This document shows positions 27,458 through 34,726 of a stretch of 64,000 bases of DNA, piece by piece. The stretch covers positions 248,001 to 312,000 of the forward strand of contig CAVQMN010000006.1 in NCBI GenBank assembly GCA_963713625.1, read 5' to 3'. The notes under the pieces were generated by a model. The model did not search any database, was not told the origin of the DNA, and was given only the letters and a program-made list of their open reading frames with translations. This DNA comes from Bog-756 sp963713625 (GTDB taxonomy: Bacteria > Actinomycetota > Acidimicrobiia > Acidimicrobiales > RAAP-2). The position numbers and the translations under genes were made by a program. How positions within the stretch are numbered: the first letter of the stretch is position 1; each line of letters begins with the position of its first letter.

Positions 27458-28270
27458 CTAGGGAGCTGACGGTTGGGGCGGGGTCGTTCGGTCGATCACC
27501 GGCCAACCGCTGAATTGGCGACGGCGCTCGAGTACGACCCGGTGACCGCCTCGCAGTCCAAAGAGTCGCTTCGCCAGGAGCAGATAGACGACGATGGCCA
27601 CGTTGATGATGAAGGTGATCACTTTGAACGCGCTCACACCGAGTGTCAGCTCGTAGATCTCGATGGGGACCAGCACCGTCGTGGCCACGAACGTCAGATA
27701 CTCAGCCCAACGCTTGGCGAACCAGAGCCCGACCATCTCCGTCGCCTCCAGAGCTGCGTAGGCGGTGACCGCCAGCCCTAGATGGATGAGATGTCGAGGC
27801 GAGTAGGCGAACGCCTTCTGCAAGTACCCGAGGACGCCTCGCAGCTGGGCCGCCCCGGGTTCGCTTCCCGACAGGTCGTTCATGATATTGAGATAGTCCC
27901 GGTGAAGAGAGGCGTCATGCCCGGCAAAGGTGAACAGCACGACGGCCAAGGTGCTGAGCACGATCACATGGATGGCTCGGTCAATGGCGATGAGCCGAAG
28001 CACATAGCGGTCGCGTAGGAGGGGGCCCCGGGCTGGAAGTTCGATCTCATCCCGGCTGGGGACCCGGTCCCGGCTGGGCTGCTCAGGGACGGCGGCCGGA
28101 AGCCATGCGTCACAGCGGAGGCACCGAGACCACCTGACTCCGTCACGCTCCCTGGCCAACGCTGAATCCTCGGGGGTGATGATGGCGACATCCATCCCCA
28201 CCAGGGCATGACCCAGCCACGCACAGGTGAAAAGCTCGTAGCGATTGTCCGGCCCCTTCTTCCGCGGCAT
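27458..28270 (-). CDS. DUF2127 family membrane protein
   Basis: The product from ATG 28270 has 270 residues. The N-terminal 80 are soluble with RWSRCLRCDAWLPA, a C-x-x-C pair. Four hydrophobic segments follow: LRLIAIDRAIHVIVLSTLAV, LIHLGLAVTAYAALEATEMV, AEYLTFVATTVLVPIEIYEL and VITFIINVAIVVYLLLAKRL. The segments GLWFAKRWAEYLTFVATTVL and PIEIYEL are typical of DUF2127, a family of small membrane proteins of unknown role. The frame is open to 28321. It is divergent from the phytanoyl-CoA dioxygenase-like gene with only 43 bases between starts. Confidence 0.8.
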   Translation of the reverse strand: MPRKKGPDNRYELFTCAWLGHALVGMDVAIITPEDSALARERDGVRWSRCLRCDAWLPAAVPEQPSRDRVPSRDEIELPARGPLLRDRYVLRLIAIDRAIHVIVLSTLAVVLFTFAGHDASLHRDYLNIMNDLSGSEPGAAQLRGVLGYLQKAFAYSPRHLIHLGLAVTAYAALEATEMVGLWFAKRWAEYLTFVATTVLVPIEIYELTLGVSAFKVITFIINVAIVVYLLLAKRLFGLRGGHRVVLERRRQFSGWPVIDRTTPPQPSAP

Positions 28271-28313
28271 GCTCGCACAATAGGCTCGGACCATCCCCAT
28301 GGAGGACATAGCT

Positions 28314-29135
28314 ATGAACACCGATGTCGAAACTCACGTGAGCAGAATCGGAGAGACCGGTTATACGATCGTGGAGGATGCCATTGAGCTCGACCTGGTC
28401 GATGCACTCGAGGAAGGCCTGCTCCGGCTCGAGCACGACCTGGGCATCGTTCCGGCCGACAACGAATTCGAGGGCGTCCACACGACTCGCATCTACAACT
28501 TGCTGGCCTACGGATCTGCATTCCAGCAGATACCCGTTCACCCTGCGATCCTTCCGATCTGCGAACGCATCCTCGATCCGGGACTCCTGGTGTCGTCCCT
28601 CTCCTCGATCGCCATCGGACCTGACGAAACGCCCCAGCCCATCCACGCCGACGATCAGGTGATTCCTCTACCCAAGCCCCATCCCCCGACCGTGTGCAAC
28701 ACCATGTGGGCCCTCACCGACTTCACCGAGGCCAATGGAGCCACTCGGATCATTCCCGGGACCCACCTGGCACCCGAATCACCCGACCTCTTTGGGACCT
28801 ACGACTCAATACCGGCGGAGATGAGCCGAGGCAGCGTGCTCGTATGGCACGGAAGCCTGTGGCACGGAGGAGGGGCCAACACCACCTCGACGCGGCGGGT
28901 GGGCATCGCCATGAACTACTGCGCCGGTTACATCCGACAGCAGGAGAACCAGCAACTGGGTCTGCCGGTCGACATGGTCCGGACGTTCTCCCCGAGGCTC
29001 CAGCAGTTGGTCGGCTACGGCATCTACCGGGGGTTGATCGGCCACATCGACAAGAAGATTCCGGCCAATCTCCTCCTCGACGCCACCGAGGATCCCCACC
29101 TGCTCTGGGACTACGCCGAGCCCCCGAAGCTCTAG
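28314..29135 (+). CDS. Phytanoyl-CoA dioxygenase (PhyH) family oxygenase
   Basis: GGAGG at 28301-28305 fixes the start at 28314. The 273-residue protein is a non-haem Fe(II)/2-oxoglutarate oxygenase. QPIHADDQVI provides the iron ligands His and Asp (H-x-D). VLVWHGSLWHGGGAN gives the distal His, and TSTRRVGIAMNYCAG the Arg that binds 2-oxoglutarate. The N-terminal GYTIVEDAI and IIPGTHLAPESP are also family-typical. PhyH enzymes hydroxylate fatty acyl-CoAs or small metabolites. The substrate is not evident, and the neighbours do not form a pathway. Confidence 0.85.
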   Translation: MNTDVETHVSRIGETGYTIVEDAIELDLVDALEEGLLRLEHDLGIVPADNEFEGVHTTRIYNLLAYGSAFQQIPVHPAILPICERILDPGLLVSSLSSIAIGPDETPQPIHADDQVIPLPKPHPPTVCNTMWALTDFTEANGATRIIPGTHLAPESPDLFGTYDSIPAEMSRGSVLVWHGSLWHGGGANTTSTRRVGIAMNYCAGYIRQQENQQLGLPVDMVRTFSPRLQQLVGYGIYRGLIGHIDKKIPANLLLDATEDPHLLWDYAEPPKL

Positions 29136-29174
29136 GGCTGGAAACGCCGGCTGCGCCTCACACCCACTCTCTGC

Positions 29175-29342
29175 CTAACTGGCGCTGAGGACGAGAATCC
29201 GACAGCCGTCGATGGGCCACTTGTAGTCACAGGCCAGGCACTGGCGGATAAGCCCGCTCTCGGGTGGGGCCTCGAGCAATTTTGCGTCATCCAACGCACC
29301 ACAGGATGGGCATACGACGATTCTGGTCCGGAAATCCCGCAC
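29175..29342 (-). CDS. Small zinc-ribbon protein (55 aa)
   Basis: A short minus-strand frame from a GTG encodes VRDFRTRIVVCPSCGALDDA, then LIRQCLACDYKWPIDGCRIL and ends VLSAS. The two knuckles C-P-S-C and C-L-A-C are 22 residues apart, which is the standard spacing of a zinc ribbon, and the core Y-K-W packs as in such domains. The exact start is unsure because the frame continues upstream with further Cys. It may bind nucleic acid or a protein partner. It sits beyond the terminator of the secreted-protein gene, so it would need its own promoter. Confidence 0.5.
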   Translation of the reverse strand: MRDFRTRIVVCPSCGALDDAKLLEAPPESGLIRQCLACDYKWPIDGCRILVLSAS

Positions 29343-29468
29343 TCCACCGCATCCCGACTGCCCCTCATCAGGCCGCCCCGACTGGCGACGTTGTCAGGAT
29401 ATGCGGAGGCGACGGCAGATTCAACTGAAATTTGTGTGACAAGGGCAATCTGGCGAAGACGCCTGTCG

Positions 29469-29516
29469 AAAAAGACAAGGTGCCCCCGGGATGAATCCTT
29501 CCGGGGGCACCTTGTC
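29469..29516 (-). terminator. Strong intrinsic terminator of the 163-aa secreted protein gene
   Basis: A perfect 16-bp stem (GACAAGGTGCCCCCGG against its complement) encloses an 11-base loop and is followed on the minus strand by TTTTT. It begins 29 bases after the stop of the gene at 29546-30037. This is the best Rho-independent terminator in the window. Confidence 0.9.
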
Positions 29517-29545
29517 GACTGTCTGTCCAATCCTGTTGGTACCTC

Positions 29546-30037
29546 TTACAGCTTTTGTGCTCCCTTGTTGAACACGTAGATCTTGCTGGACTTCGAGTAC
29601 GCGCAGACTGTGCCGGAGACTGCTCCACCCTTCAGGAGGGTGGCCGTTCCGCCGGTGACGGAGCCCTTTTCAACGGCCATGGCGAGCTTCGCGTAGCCGG
29701 TCTTCGCCGCGCAGGTGTTCTTGGTTCCGGTGTCTTCGGTATACGTATAGCTCTCGATCGAAGTCTTCTTCGTGCTGGTCCACGTGATGGTGGCGGTACC
29801 TGACTTCTTCGAAAGGTTGTTCTTGACAGTGGCCGTACCCTTGGTTCCGGTCTGGCTGCTCCCGGTCCCAGAACACCCCGAGATGGCCTCGGTCGTTTCA
29901 TTCCCTGTCAGCGTGGTGCATGACAGGGTCTTGGCTGCCGCGCCCGCGATACCCCCGGGGATGGCCACCGCAGTCAGAGACGCCGCTCCGGCCAATGCAG
30001 CACAGAGTACGACTCGGGTAGGTAGATGACGACGCAT
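29546..30037 (-). CDS. Small secreted protein, unknown function (163 aa)
   Basis: The ATG is preceded by AAGGGGGACTAC. The product begins MRRHLPTRVVLCAALAGAAS and has a clear signal peptide cleaved near IAGAAA. The mature 130 residues are a Thr/Ser/Lys-rich beta domain with four cysteines (LSCTTL, ISGCSG, KNTCAAK, GTVCAYS) that can pair as two disulfides. Segments such as KSGTATITWTSTKKTSIESY suggest a jelly-roll or Ig-like sandwich. Similar small cysteine-containing secreted proteins are common in Acidimicrobiia and other actinobacteria. The strong terminator suggests high expression. Function unknown. Confidence 0.75.
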   Translation of the reverse strand: MRRHLPTRVVLCAALAGAASLTAVAIPGGIAGAAAKTLSCTTLTGNETTEAISGCSGTGSSQTGTKGTATVKNNLSKKSGTATITWTSTKKTSIESYTYTEDTGTKNTCAAKTGYAKLAMAVEKGSVTGGTATLLKGGAVSGTVCAYSKSSKIYVFNKGAQKL

Positions 30038-30423
30038 GTAGTCCCCCTTGGGTCTATGTCGGTGAAGTCACTCGACTTCACCCGGTTGTCATCACTTGAA
30101 ACGAAAGAGGCAACCTCTCCGTTACATAGAGGGCAGCCATTGTTGAGGCCTCCAGTCAGACGTCGCAGCTCAGGGGCCGAAGCAGAGGCGTTGACGCGAC
30201 CGGTGGCCCGGACACGAGACCCGGGCCACCGGTCGACGCAAGACGGTCGGCATTTCTCTTGGCGCCTGTCCCGCCGAACGCACCTCCGAGTAGAACACCC
30301 CAGGGTTGCCGATCAGGACGTCGGACTCCACCGCAGGCCGCCCGGGTCCGGAACGTGCCGAGTCGCGGGACCGTTCCATCCACCATGGTCACGAGACAAA
30401 GCAGGTTCCTCCTGGTGCTTCCT
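30038..30423. other. Intergenic region between secreted-protein gene and first tRNA-Cys
   Basis: The left 70 bases should carry the promoter of the minus-strand secreted protein. A 12-bp hairpin lies at 30200-30232. Open frames here lack protein sense. Confidence 0.5.
30200..30232 (-). terminator. GC-rich hairpin, possible terminator of the tRNA-Cys transcript
   Basis: CCGGTGGCCCGG and CCGGGCCACCGG form a perfect 12-bp stem around a 9-base loop. It lies about 190 bases downstream of tRNA-Cys copy A on the minus strand. No T-run follows, so it may work with Rho or be only a stable RNA end. Confidence 0.45.
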
Positions 30424-30530
30424 TGGAGGCGGCGGGCGGAATCGAACCGCCGTACGGGGCTTTGCAGGCCCCTGCCTAAGCCACTCGGCCACGCCGCCAT
30501 GATCCCGGGCGACCCTATCGTTCGTGGTCA
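30403..30530 (-). repeat. Direct repeat containing tRNA-Cys, left copy
   Basis: Besides the identical tRNA, both flanks are shared with 33171-33299: CCTGGTGCTTCCTTGG on one side (one T fewer than the other copy), and on the other side a 20-base segment ending CCTATCGT that matches at about 16 positions. The pair flanks the GH3 gene. Confidence 0.8.
30424..30498 (-). tRNA. tRNA-Cys (GCA), copy A
   Basis: The minus strand gives acceptor stem GGCGGCG/CGCCGCC, discriminator U (usual for Cys) and an encoded CCA. The anticodon stem GGGGC/GCCCC encloses CUGCAAA, anticodon GCA. The T-arm GGCGG-UUCGAUU-CCGCC is perfect. The locus is repeated 2,769 bases to the right with identical tRNA sequence. Confidence 0.93.
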
Positions 30531-30732
30531 TCGAGCAATACCGTCGCTGGAGCAATCGCACCGACGTCGGCCACGGGGCCAAGTCACGTCCCGAACGACC
30601 CCGATCGACGTGCGCTCGCACGGGATCCCGAGATCTGCGATCCCCGAATCCCGCCCCTGGTCCACGACCTGCCCATTGGTGACACACACAGAAAGCGCTT
30701 AGGCTTGAGACCGCATCACCAACGGGGGGGTC

Positions 30733-32961
30733 ATGATCGGATCGGTTGCCGGTATAGCAAGAAAACGCCTGATCACCGTGGTCGTCGCGTCGACGCTCGT
30801 CCTCATGGTTGCAGGGCCGGCGTCGGCAACGACTCCCGCCACCACGTCAGGGTCACATGGGCCGAACCAGAAATCGCCGGCGCCGCGGACGCTTCCTGCT
30901 GCCGGCTCAGAGACCACGGCATCCACATGCCCCTGGGTCGATTCGACGAAGTCGCCGGCGTCACGCGCCGCCATGGTGGTCGCCCGGATGAATGTCTCTG
31001 AGCTCGACGACATGGTGCACCGAGTCAACGGTGGCGGCTATCCGGGCAACACGGTCGCCATTCCGTCCCTCTGTGTTCCGGCGCTGGCCATTACCGACGG
31101 TCCCGCCGGGGTTTCCGACGGACTGACCGGAGTGACCCAACTTCCGGCGCCGGTCAGTGCCGCAGCCACTTGGGATCCGTCCGAAGTTCACGAGTATGGA
31201 ACGGTTGTCGGCAAGGAGTTGGCCGGAAAAGGCGTCGATATCGATGAGGGGCCCACGATCGATATCGTTCGCGACCCTCGCTGGGGCAGGGCCTTCGAAT
31301 CCTACGGCGAGGATCCCTATCTCTCAGGCCAGATGGCGGCCGCCGATGTTGAAGGCGTGCAAAGCGAGGGTCCAGTGGCCATGATCAAGCACTTCGCGCT
31401 CTACAACCAAGAGGCCTACCGCCTTTCCGCGGCGGACAATGTCATCGTGTCGGACCGAGTCGCCCACGAGATCTATCTGCCGTCGTTCCAAGCAGCCATC
31501 CAGCAGGGGGACGCCGGTGCGGTCATGTGCGCATTCGCCTCGATCAACGGGGTCGAATCCTGTCAGGACCCCTATCTCACCAACATTCTCTTCAACCTGT
31601 GGCATTTCGGCGGATACGTGCAGTCGGATGACACTGCCACTCGCTCCACCGTGGCTGCGGCGAATGCCGGGCTCGAAGACATGGAAAGCCAGAATGGCTT
31701 CTACTTCGGTGAACCGCTCATCACCGCCGTCAAAAAACACGAGGTGAGCATAAGTACCCTCCGCACCATGGCCACGCGGGTGCTCACCACCATGTTCAAG
31801 TTCGGGCTCTTCAATCACAGGATCACCGGAGCCCGGAAGAACGTCGTCACCTCTCCGGCACATGCCGCCGTCGCTCGTGCCGTGGCCGACGAGGGAACGG
31901 TGCTGTTGAAGAACTCCGGTGGCCTTCTGCCTCTGTCAGCCGACGACGCCTCGATCGCGGTCATCGGCGACGACGCCGGTTCGGGTGCCCTTACCAGCGG
32001 TGGCGGAAGCTCGCACGTCAATCCCCCCTATGTGGTGACCCCGGTCACGGGCATCACTGCGGCCGCAGGCGCAGGAACCAAGGTCACCTACGCGCAGGGA
32101 AACTCGCCCGATGAACCGAACGGCGACCCGCCGCTGAAAAACGCGGCGGTAGCGGCAGCAGAATCGGCATCGGTCGCCGTCGTGTTCGCCAGCGTCTATG
32201 AAACAGAAGGCAAGGACCTCCCAAATATCAACCTCTCCCCGGCCGTGAACCAGCTCATCACCGCCGTGGCCAACGTCAATCCCAACACCATCGTCGTGCT
32301 GAACACCGGATCGGCAGTGGCCATGCCGTGGTTGGGGTCGGTCAAGGCCGTGGTCGAGGCTTGGTATCCCGGGCAAGAGGACGGCAACTCCATCGCCGAT
32401 ATCCTCTTCGGCAAGGTCGATCCCTCTGGGAAGCTCCCCGTCACATTTCCGGCCAGTCTCGCTGATGTCCCCGCGTCCACTCGGGCTCAGTGGCCCGGGG
32501 TCGACGGGAAGGTCGAGTATTCCGAAGGATTGCTGGTGGGTTACCGCTGGTACGACGCGAAGAAGATTCCACCGCTCTTCCCGTTCGGATTCGGACTGTC
32601 GTACACCTCGTTCTCATTCTCAGACCTGACCATTTCTCACACCGGCCTGTCGAAAGGTGAAGGCACGACGGCCACCGTTCACGTGACCAACACCGGATCG
32701 GTGGCTGGAGCTGACACGGTCCAGGCCTACGTGGATGACCCCACATCGGCCGGCGAACCTCCCGAACAGCTGAAAGGCTTCGACAAGGTCACGTTGAATC
32801 CCGGGCAGACAGCCGACGTCAGCATCCCCCTCGGGTCACAGTCCTTCTCCATCTGGAGCAGCAGTCACCAGGCGTGGGTGGAAGACCCGGGTCTGTACCG
32901 AATCATGGTGGGCGATTCGTCGGCCAATCTTCCGCTGAAGGCGACCGTCTCGATTTCTTGA
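30733..32961 (+). CDS. Secreted GH3 family beta-glucosidase
   Basis: The 742-residue protein starts at ATG after a GGGGGGG tract and has a signal peptide ending near PASA. It shows the full GH3 order. The barrel domain includes GPTIDIVRDPRWGRAFESYG and EDPYL, then the KHF-type motif AMIKHFALYNQE. The nucleophile Asp is in GGYVQSDDTATRS. An alpha/beta sandwich domain follows (AVIGDDAGSGALTSGGGSSH), and a C-terminal fibronectin-III-like domain (LLVGYRWYDAKKIPPLFPFG, then ADTVQAYVDDP). Such enzymes release glucose or related sugars from beta-glycosides. The gene lies between two tRNA-Cys copies and has lower third-position GC than core genes, consistent with acquisition. Confidence 0.9.
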   Translation: MIGSVAGIARKRLITVVVASTLVLMVAGPASATTPATTSGSHGPNQKSPAPRTLPAAGSETTASTCPWVDSTKSPASRAAMVVARMNVSELDDMVHRVNGGGYPGNTVAIPSLCVPALAITDGPAGVSDGLTGVTQLPAPVSAAATWDPSEVHEYGTVVGKELAGKGVDIDEGPTIDIVRDPRWGRAFESYGEDPYLSGQMAAADVEGVQSEGPVAMIKHFALYNQEAYRLSAADNVIVSDRVAHEIYLPSFQAAIQQGDAGAVMCAFASINGVESCQDPYLTNILFNLWHFGGYVQSDDTATRSTVAAANAGLEDMESQNGFYFGEPLITAVKKHEVSISTLRTMATRVLTTMFKFGLFNHRITGARKNVVTSPAHAAVARAVADEGTVLLKNSGGLLPLSADDASIAVIGDDAGSGALTSGGGSSHVNPPYVVTPVTGITAAAGAGTKVTYAQGNSPDEPNGDPPLKNAAVAAAESASVAVVFASVYETEGKDLPNINLSPAVNQLITAVANVNPNTIVVLNTGSAVAMPWLGSVKAVVEAWYPGQEDGNSIADILFGKVDPSGKLPVTFPASLADVPASTRAQWPGVDGKVEYSEGLLVGYRWYDAKKIPPLFPFGFGLSYTSFSFSDLTISHTGLSKGEGTTATVHVTNTGSVAGADTVQAYVDDPTSAGEPPEQLKGFDKVTLNPGQTADVSIPLGSQSFSIWSSSHQAWVEDPGLYRIMVGDSSANLPLKATVSIS

Positions 32962-33192
32962 ATCCGATGGCTTTGGTCGTCGGGCATCGGGCCCGCCTCA
33001 GCATGTGCAGATCGAGATGAGGTGCCCGCTGTCGCCCGCGTCTGATTGGCTGCGGTCACAGAAAGCGCCGGTGGTCCCGCACAGGCGGAAGAAAGATCCG
33101 AGCTCTCCGACCATCCGGCACGTTCGTGGCACGTCGCCCGACGGGGTGCAACGCCCAAACGGTACAAAGCACCATCCACCTGGTGCTTTCCT
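32962..33192. other. Intergenic region between GH3 gene and second tRNA-Cys
   Basis: No gene or terminator with a T-run is seen. The right 20 bases belong to the tRNA-Cys direct repeat. Confidence 0.4.
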
Positions 33193-33299
33193 TGGAGGCG
33201 GCGGGCGGAATCGAACCGCCGTACGGGGCTTTGCAGGCCCCTGCCTAAGCCACTCGGCCACGCCGCCATGGTGCCCGGTGATCCTATCGTCCCCATTGG
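33171..33299 (-). repeat. Direct repeat containing tRNA-Cys, right copy
   Basis: This is the partner of 30403-30530. Identity is complete through the tRNA and a few bases on each side, then falls to about 80 percent. The shared 5' flank contains CCTATCGT, in reverse ACGATAGG, which could be the common -10 region of the tRNA promoter. Confidence 0.8.
33193..33267 (-). tRNA. tRNA-Cys (GCA), copy B
   Basis: The sequence is identical to copy A over all 75 bases, including the encoded CCA, U discriminator and GCA anticodon. Its promoter must lie within 33268-33316, sharing that space with the divergent glycosyltransferase gene. Confidence 0.93.
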
Positions 33300-33316
33300 G
33301 ATGCTTGAATCTTTCA

Positions 33317-34342
33317 ATGCGGATAGGAATGATCGCCCCACCTTGGACCCCCATCCCTCCTCTCTTGTACGGAGGCATCGAACTGGTGGTGGACCAGTTG
33401 GCCCGGGGGCTCCAGGACGCAGGCCATGAGGTGCTGCTCTTCGCCACCGGCGATTCGACCTGCCCGGTCCCGCGGAAATGGGTCCTGCCGGCCGCCGAAG
33501 GAACGAGGATCGGATCCATCGTCCCTGAGATCCGTCACGTCATCCATGCCTATGAGGCGGTCCGCCACTGCGATGTCGTCCACGACCACACCATGATGGG
33601 GCCGTTCTACGCCGAGCGGTTCCCCGGACTTCCGGTGACCACCACCATCCATGGTCCGTTCAACGAGGAGCTGACCGACCTCTACCGGGCCAACGCCGAC
33701 CGGGTCCCGATCATCGCCATCTCCCATGCCCAGCGTCGGGCCGCCCCGGAGATCCCGATCTCCAGGGTCATCCACCACGGGGTGGATGCGCAGAACTTCC
33801 CCGTCGGTGACGGCTCGGGCGACGAGGACGGACCGTACGTGTTGTTCCTGGGCCGGATGTCGAGCGACAAGGGTGCACACCGGGCCATTGCCGTCGCCCG
33901 CAAGGCGGGTATCCGGATCTTCCTGGCCGCCAAGATGCGCGAACCCTGGGAGATGCACTACTTCTCCGAGCACGTCGAGCCCCTCCTCGGAAGCGATGCG
34001 CACTACCTGGGTGAGGTGTCCCACGAGCGCAAGCTCGAGCTGCTGGCCGGAGCGGCGGCCCTGCTCTTTCCCATCCGGTGGAACGAGCCCTTCGGTATGG
34101 TCATGATCGAGGCGATGGCCTGCGGCACGCCGGTGCTGGCCTTCCCCGAAGGGGCCGCGCCCGAAGTGGTCGACGAGGGGCGGACCGGCTTCATCTGCGA
34201 GGACGAGGAGGCCATGGTCACCGCCATCGGCCGACTCGGAGAACTCGACCGCGGCGACTGCCGGATGGCGGTGGAAGGTTACTTCTCGACCAACCGAATG
34301 GTCGCTGAGCACATCGAGCTCTTCGAGTCGATGACCGCCTGA
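33317..34342 (+). CDS. Glycosyltransferase family 4 (GT-B fold)
   Basis: The start at 33317 gives MRIGMIAPPWTPIPPLLYGG, a standard GT4 N-terminus, where the Gly-Gly binds the nucleotide sugar; the longer open frame runs back through the tRNA and is ignored. HDHTMMGPFYAERFPGLPVT and TTIHGPFN follow. The C-terminal Rossmann half has VLFLGRMSSDKGAH and the donor-binding PIRWNEPFGMVMIEAMACGT with the E-x7-E motif. The 341-residue enzyme should transfer a sugar from a nucleotide donor to a small acceptor or glycan in the cytoplasm. The acceptor is unknown. There is no ribosome site near the ATG. Confidence 0.88.
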   Translation: MRIGMIAPPWTPIPPLLYGGIELVVDQLARGLQDAGHEVLLFATGDSTCPVPRKWVLPAAEGTRIGSIVPEIRHVIHAYEAVRHCDVVHDHTMMGPFYAERFPGLPVTTTIHGPFNEELTDLYRANADRVPIIAISHAQRRAAPEIPISRVIHHGVDAQNFPVGDGSGDEDGPYVLFLGRMSSDKGAHRAIAVARKAGIRIFLAAKMREPWEMHYFSEHVEPLLGSDAHYLGEVSHERKLELLAGAAALLFPIRWNEPFGMVMIEAMACGTPVLAFPEGAAPEVVDEGRTGFICEDEEAMVTAIGRLGELDRGDCRMAVEGYFSTNRMVAEHIELFESMTA

Positions 34343-34385
34343 CCCGGCCCGACTCAGCCGCCGAGCCCCGACCCGGTGGCCCGGT

Positions 34386-34604
34386 TCACGATCGCCGTCG
34401 GAACACCAGTTTGACCACGAGGGCGATGAGAGCCACGGCGATCACCACTTTGACGAAGAACCAGATCACCCCGGCGATGAACCCGAGGACTTCGAAGGCC
34501 ACGAAGAGGGCGATGAGCCCACCGCCGATGATCAGCACCCCGTCGAACAGGCTGAGTCCTTTGTGCTCCTCACCCCGATGCTCGATCTGCTGTCCTTTCG
34601 CCAC
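34386..34604 (-). CDS. Small two-segment membrane protein (72 aa)
   Basis: The GTG-started product reads MAKGQQIEHRGEEHKGLSLF and then two hydrophobic stretches, FDGVLIIGGGLIALFVAFEV and GVIWFFVKVVIAVALIALVV, ending in KLVFRRRS. The charged N-terminus and the RRRS tail suggest both ends lie in the cytoplasm. No family with a known role is recognised. It is convergent with the GT4 gene and divergent from glnD. Confidence 0.6.
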   Translation of the reverse strand: MAKGQQIEHRGEEHKGLSLFDGVLIIGGGLIALFVAFEVLGFIAGVIWFFVKVVIAVALIALVVKLVFRRRS

Positions 34605-34726
34605 ACGTCCAGGGTAATCGACGGGCGTCGGCCGTGGGTCGCGGCCCGGCCCGGGTGCACGTGGGCCGGACCCCGATTCCCCTGGAAAGTCGGTGCTTGC
34701 GGGTCAGGCGGTGGTACGGTCCGGCC

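Noticed and set aside
30026..30502. Open frame running through tRNA-Cys copy A, with a similar one through copy B
   Set aside because: These frames share the tRNA sequence itself, so their protein similarity is an effect of the repeated tRNA.
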